NCBI RefSeq assembly: GCF_020164495.1 | Contig: NZ_JAIQYZ010000004.1 | Coordinates: forward strand, 1-64,000 | Length of the DNA: 64,000 nucleotides | DNA from: Psychroflexus lacisalsi | GTDB lineage: Bacteria > Bacteroidota > Bacteroidia > Flavobacteriales > Flavobacteriaceae | Direction: 5' to 3' | In this document: one piece after another, positions 60,823 through 64,000 of the stretch | Layout: each line of letters begins with the position of its first letter | Numbering within the stretch: position 1 is the first letter of the stretch | Made by a program: the position numbers and the translations under genes | Notes under the pieces: model-generated | What the model was told of the DNA's origin: nothing | The model's database searches: none | What the model saw: the letters and a program-made list of their open reading frames with translations, nothing else

Positions 60823-62007
60823 TTATAATTGATGTTTTAATAATTGTGCTTGAAGCAGTTGTAGTTCCTTTTCCATTTGCAGCATTTTATCTGATGCATT
60901 TCGGTAGAACTGAAGCTCTACATAATAATCCATAAAAGAATATTCACCCAATTGATAGGCTTTAAATAACAATTGCTCACTATTTAAATTATCCATTGTG
61001 ATTTGATACTCATTGTATTTTCGGAGTATCAACTCATATCTTTCGAAGGTTTCCTGAAATTGTGTGTTAAGAGAATTGGTAATAACCTCAGTAGTGGATT
61101 GCAGATATTCATAATTTGCCTCGGCAGCTTTTACTTTGTTCTTGCTATTCCATAGGGGGATCGAAATACTTCCATAAAAACCAGAATAATTGCTTTCGTT
61201 TACACCTTGGTAATTATAGCCAAGCGCTAAATTTGGCAATCCTTTATTTTCCTCCAGTTTTATTTTTTGAAGTGAAGCTGCTTCGTTTAGCTTCAATTCT
61301 TGCAATGCAGGTTCCTTGGATAATTTTTCTTGCCAAAGATTCTCTACTGTACCTATTTTAATAGGCGAAATAATTTTTGGTGATATACTATCTAAAGGTT
61401 TCCCACCATTCAAGGTTTTAAGTTTCGACAGTTGGATTTGTATGTCGCTTTCTATCTTTTGTACCACAAATTGTTCTTGAATCCAAGCAATTTTAGCCTT
61501 GTTCAAATCTAAAAGTCCAACTTGCTCTTTGTCAAAAAGCTTTTGAATTTGATCAAAAACTTGCTTGCTTTGGGCTCTCCTTTTGGTTTCTATAACTTTC
61601 TGTTTTTGTAGGAAAGCGATTTCTATAAGAACATTTTTCGCCTTCAATAAGACCTCTTGTCTTCGCTTTAAATAAGCTGATACTAATTGTTTTGATTTAG
61701 AGTCGTTCCATTTACCACGCGCGGCATATACTGTTGGAAATTCAAAAGATTGAGACACCTGATATTCGGTATAATTTCCTGTAGCGTTATCACCAAAAGG
61801 CAGATAAAATCCTGAAATTTGGGGATCTGGTAAATTATTTGTGCTCTTATTTTTGAGTTCTTGACTCTCAATAAAAGCTTGATAGCCCTTTAACTCTTTA
61901 TTATTTTGTTCTATTTCATCAAGTGATTCCTCTATGGTTATAGTTTGTGAGAAACCATTAATAAAGAATAGGCACCCGCAAATTGCGAATACGATATGTT
62001 TATTCAT
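60823..62007 (-). CDS. cusC: TolC-family outer-membrane channel, CusC-like (394 aa)
   Basis: Signal peptide (ends NGFSQ), then two repeats of coiled-coil helices with the usual QSFEFPTVYAARGKW and NLALGYNYQGVNESNYSGFYGSISIPLWN segments. The outer-membrane efflux protein family fits. Forms the exit duct of the CusBA system. Starts the efflux operon together with the His-rich gene at 62079. Confidence 0.9.
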   Translation of the reverse strand: MNKHIVFAICGCLFFINGFSQTITIEESLDEIEQNNKELKGYQAFIESQELKNKSTNNLPDPQISGFYLPFGDNATGNYTEYQVSQSFEFPTVYAARGKWNDSKSKQLVSAYLKRRQEVLLKAKNVLIEIAFLQKQKVIETKRRAQSKQVFDQIQKLFDKEQVGLLDLNKAKIAWIQEQFVVQKIESDIQIQLSKLKTLNGGKPLDSISPKIISPIKIGTVENLWQEKLSKEPALQELKLNEAASLQKIKLEENKGLPNLALGYNYQGVNESNYSGFYGSISIPLWNSKNKVKAAEANYEYLQSTTEVITNSLNTQFQETFERYELILRKYNEYQITMDNLNSEQLLFKAYQLGEYSFMDYYVELQFYRNASDKMLQMEKELQLLQAQLLKHQL

Positions 62008-62078
62008 TGTTTGAAATTTTAGGTTTAATCTTAATTGATAAGGTGGAATACTGTCTTTAGAGAAGTACCCTTAAACGA

Positions 62079-62513
62079 TTAACCTAAAGATGGTGGACCT
62101 CGCGAATTGAGGGATGAGAGATATTGCTCAAAATAAATATGAGGTGGATGGTAATCCATAACATTTTCCGCTTCATTATAGTTTATAGAAATGCTATAAT
62201 GATAATCCGAGGCAGGCGAGCTTATATCTTTTTTAAGATTGAAGTGTTTGACACCAATTTTATTGGTCACCAAAATATCATTAGAAGCCACAGAGTGTGC
62301 ATGGCTTACTAAAAACAAATCTAAAAGCCCTTTATTTGAACTTTCTTTTTCTGGGACATTTTGATTGTGGCTATGACTCTCACTATGTGCAATAGCTTTA
62401 TGCGAATGCTGAACTTCATCCTGGTGATGCCAATGAGGTACTACCTGATGCAAAAAAAATAGGCTAAATATGCCTAAAAAGAAAAGAGCCTTTATGTGAT
62501 TGTTTTTTTGCAT
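62079..62513 (-). CDS. His-rich secreted protein upstream of cusC (144 aa)
   Basis: I chose ATG 62513 (MQKNNH); the upstream in-frame TTG at 62522 lies in the promoter box. N-terminal signal segment, a His-rich stretch (VVPHWHHQDEVQHSHKAIAH, SHSHNQN) and the end RGPPSLG, seen in small proteins at the head of Cus-type clusters in Bacteroidota. TACATTTG (62527-62520, - strand) matches the -7 box and predicts an almost leaderless mRNA. Probably a metal-binding accessory protein. Confidence 0.75.
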   Translation of the reverse strand: MQKNNHIKALFFLGIFSLFFLHQVVPHWHHQDEVQHSHKAIAHSESHSHNQNVPEKESSNKGLLDLFLVSHAHSVASNDILVTNKIGVKHFNLKKDISSPASDYHYSISINYNEAENVMDYHPPHIYFEQYLSSLNSRGPPSLG

Positions 62514-62640
62514 TAAATGCAAATGTAGTATTTTATAATTGGTTTATAGATTTCATTTTTTTTAAAGAAATAATTTCTCAGTAAAAGTCGAAAACGGGTC
62601 TCTGTTTATTGTTGATTGATGTTTTGCACTAGGAGATAAT

Positions 62641-62781
62641 AAATATATCCTTTGTGAACAAAATAAGAAAAAGAAGCTAGCCTTAATCGCCGTAGACAAT
62701 AAGCTGCTCAATCAATGTTTTGCTATCGCAAAATCAGGTTTGATCTACAATGAAAGTTATGCTTCTGTATTGTCTAAATAA
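62641..62781 (+). pseudogene. IS110-family transposase C-terminal remnant
   Basis: The frame 62641-62781 reads KKKKLALIAVDNKLLNQCFA, then IAKSGLIYNESYASVLSK and stop, as at the C-terminus of IS110-type transposases. The rest of the element is gone. The remaining parts of the 62523-62962 gap show nothing recognisable. Confidence 0.65.
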
Positions 62782-62962
62782 ATAGAGAAAAATCAAATAA
62801 AAAAGCTCAAAGAATCAGTTTTATGAATCCATGAGGCTAGACTACTAGTGTTTCAAATTAAAGTAGAAAAGAGTTGTTTTTTACCTCAGTTTTTTTTTTG
62901 GCGTGTCGTTATTTTTTAATTTCAGAAGATTTAAAATTCAACTACATTTCGTTAGTTTGAAA

Positions 62963-63430
62963 TTATTCACAATATTTTTTTATAAAGTCATAAGCTTCAT
63001 CATTACCTAATTTAGCGGCCTTATTCCAATCATTACAAGCTTCCTTTATATTTCCTAACTTTTGTCTAGCTAGACCTCTGTTATAAAAAGAATGTGGGTC
63101 TTTAGAGTTTATTCCAATAGCCTTATCAAAGTCTTCTATCGCACCTTTAATATCTCCCAAAGTACTCTTAGCATAACCTCTGTATTTATATACCCTTGAA
63201 TCTTGAGAGTCGAGTTCAATTGCTTTATTGTAATCTAGAATTGCATCATTTAAATAACCTAATTGCTTTTTTGCCCAACCTCTATTAAAGTATCCTCTTT
63301 TATCTTCTGGATTAATTTCAATAATCTCATTAAAGTCTTCAATTGCTGATTTGTACTGTTTTAAATACTGCTTTGAAGTCCCTCTTAAATCATAAAGCGT
63401 TGGATTTTTTGGCTCTAATTTTATTGCCAT
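62963..63430 (-). CDS. TPR-repeat protein, probably 5'-truncated (155 aa)
   Basis: Four complete tetratricopeptide repeats (e.g. PEDKRGYFNRGWAKKQLGYL, SRVYKYRGYAKSTLGDIKGA) and a capping helix. In-frame codons upstream of ATG 63430 (NRLKNYEGAIEDFT) form part of another repeat but run into a stop without a start, so a longer gene has probably lost its 5' end. Nearest to the right island end, consistent with truncation at insertion. Confidence 0.75.
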   Translation of the reverse strand: MAIKLEPKNPTLYDLRGTSKQYLKQYKSAIEDFNEIIEINPEDKRGYFNRGWAKKQLGYLNDAILDYNKAIELDSQDSRVYKYRGYAKSTLGDIKGAIEDFDKAIGINSKDPHSFYNRGLARQKLGNIKEACNDWNKAAKLGNDEAYDFIKKYCE

Positions 63431-63639
63431 TGTAAAGTCCTCAATAGCTCCCTCATAATTTTTTAATCTATTTTTGAATTTTACAAATTAAAGTTGCAGT
63501 TATAATTAAAAATATGACTTAGAATTTATCAAAAACCAAAATATGACTTGACAAATCAATTAAATAAATTAGAAATTAAAATCTTTATATTTGAAATCTG
63601 GTTAGTAAAATGTAAAATAAATTCATGATAAATAGGTTT

Positions 63640-63660
63640 TATTCACAAAATATTCACAAA
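63640..63660. repeat. Right island, right-end arm repeat
   Basis: TATTCACAAA-A-TATTCACAAA, 20 of 21 bases identical to 40349-40369; 49 bases left of the att at 63709. Confidence 0.7.
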
Positions 63661-63666
63661 AAAAAG

Positions 63667-63697
63667 GGGAGCTACAGAATATATATCTGTAACTCCC
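63667..63697 (-). terminator. Hairpin terminator at the right island end
   Basis: GGGAG-C-TACAGA pairs with TCTGTA-A-CTCCC. A-rich sequence to the left gives a T run on the - strand. Lies just 3' of the tRNA-end repeat at 63709. Confidence 0.6.
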
Positions 63698-63708
63698 TCA
63701 TTTTCAAG

Positions 63709-63724
63709 TCGGGGTGGCAGGATT
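63709..63724 (-). other. tRNA-Pro 3'-end repeat (att)
   Basis: TCGGGGTGGCAGGATT, same as the first 16 bases of the fragment at 40191, then diverging. Preceded by TTTTCAAG as in the copy at 63988. Right end of the metal-resistance island. Confidence 0.8.
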
Positions 63725-63852
63725 ACCTCCTGAAAGTCGGTGATCCTGAAAATGAGGTTGTTGCTCATTAAAAGCCAAAACACCTATAGCGTTTATAAGG
63801 TATTTTTGTGTTCTCTTCGTTTTTGAAGCAAGCTTCAGCCTCTAGAAAACAA

Positions 63853-63882
63853 AAAAGCCTTACACTTTCGTGTAAGGCTTTT
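63853..63882 (-). terminator. Hairpin terminator near the window end
   Basis: AAAAGCCTTACAC pairs with GTGTAAGGCTTTT around a TTTC loop. Bidirectional-looking, strong. Confidence 0.75.
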
Positions 63883-63887
63883 GATGG

Positions 63888-63897
63888 TCGGGGTGGC
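63888..63897 (-). other. Weak tRNA-end repeat
   Basis: TCGGGGTGGC only, 6 bases after the terminator above. Possibly the scar of another integration or the end of another tRNA-like fragment. Confidence 0.45.
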
Positions 63898-63953
63898 TGC
63901 TCCGAAGCATCGGAGGAACCTTTGACCTCTTATTTTGAGAATTTTAAACAAAA

Positions 63954-63984
63954 AAAAGCCACTTAGTAAACTAAGTGACTTTTC
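63954..63984 (-). terminator. Hairpin terminator before the tRNA-Pro end
   Basis: AAAAGCCACTTAG pairs with CTAAGTGACTTTT (one mismatch), loop TAAA. Adjacent to the tRNA-end sequence at 63988. Confidence 0.7.
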
Positions 63985-63987
63985 AAG

Positions 63988-64000
63988 TCGGGGTGGCAGG
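63988..64000 (-). tRNA. 3' end of a tRNA-Pro or att copy, cut by window edge
   Basis: TCGGGGTGGCAGG runs into the window edge. All islands lie on its 3' side, so the intact tRNA-Pro gene probably begins here, but only 13 bases are visible. Confidence 0.5.

Noticed and set aside
1..64000. CRISPR array
   Set aside because: No regularly spaced direct repeats or cas genes were seen; the repeats found are paired arm sites, leaders and att copies.

Overview
The window is AT-rich DNA from a marine-type member of the Bacteroidota, most likely family Flavobacteriaceae. The evidence is the GLPGLI-family secreted proteins, TonB-dependent receptors with a carboxypeptidase-like N-terminal domain, promoter boxes of the Bacteroidota type (TAnnTTTG), weak ribosome-binding sites and IntDOT-type tyrosine recombinases. 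It looks like a chromosomal accretion zone: several integrative elements stacked on the 3' side of a tRNA-Pro(UGG) gene whose 3' end appears at the very right edge (63988-64000). The tRNA 3' end is repeated at 9877, 40191 (48 nt of tRNA), 63709 and, weakly, 63888. Pairs of matching arm-like repeats lie just inside the ends: 9950 with 40069, and 40349 with 63640. They define two islands, about 9.88-40.24 kb and 40.19-63.72 kb. An older island with a decayed integrase lies to the left of 9.88 kb.

Region 1 (1-8390, + strand) holds six GLPGLI-family genes (the first cut by the window edge), two small secreted Cys peptide genes (one frameshifted) behind a duplicated ~250 bp structured leader, a truncated TonB receptor copy and one intact TonB-dependent receptor. 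A decayed integrase (8443-9627) follows. Region 2 (9.9-13.5 kb) is a four-gene operon: a left-handed beta-helix protein, an LpxL/HtrB-like acyltransferase, a HAD phosphatase and an ANT(6)-like nucleotidyltransferase. Region 3 (13.8-25.1 kb) holds two more peptide/GLPGLI/TonB loci. The first also encodes an HTTM (VKGC-like) membrane protein, and three of the long genes here carry a stop or frameshift. Between the loci lie a divergent pair, a FeeM/LuxI-like N-acyl synthase candidate and a LuxR-type regulator, and an IS1595-family element.

Region 4 (26.1-38.5 kb, - strand) is a type I restriction-modification operon: half-HsdS, HsdM, RhuM, a small protein, HsdS, then HsdR and a YgjP-like metallopeptidase. 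Its middle is filled with other defence-type genes: a membrane protein overlapping a CD-NTase with an AGS-C-like C-terminus (a candidate minimal CBASS), a DUF2188 protein, a DUF3800 protein and two unknowns. A candidate short RNA lies before hsdR. An intact tyrosine recombinase (38.7-40.0 kb) closes the island.

Region 5 (40.2-63.7 kb) begins with its own integrase and an excisionase-like protein. It then carries two group II intron remnants flanking an attC-like site and a methyltransferase gene with unusual base usage, which looks like a stranded integron-type cassette. The rest is a large copper/heavy-metal resistance block on the - strand: CopA P-type ATPase, universal stress protein, haem-binding protein, DUF3347, DUF302, SHOCT, Met-rich lipoprotein, APC permease, multicopper oxidase fused to a beta-barrel, an HMA-AraC regulator, a CusA/CusB/TolC efflux system with His-rich accessory proteins, and a TPR fragment. 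The last 350 bp contain three hairpin terminators, each followed by a tRNA-end repeat.

The most interesting parts are the repeated small-Cys-peptide/GLPGLI/TonB-receptor loci with their leaders and attenuator-like hairpins, the acyl-synthase/LuxR pair embedded among them, the CD-NTase module inside the type I operon, and the attC-like cassette bracketed by group II introns. Functions are inferred from remembered family features; no database search was run.
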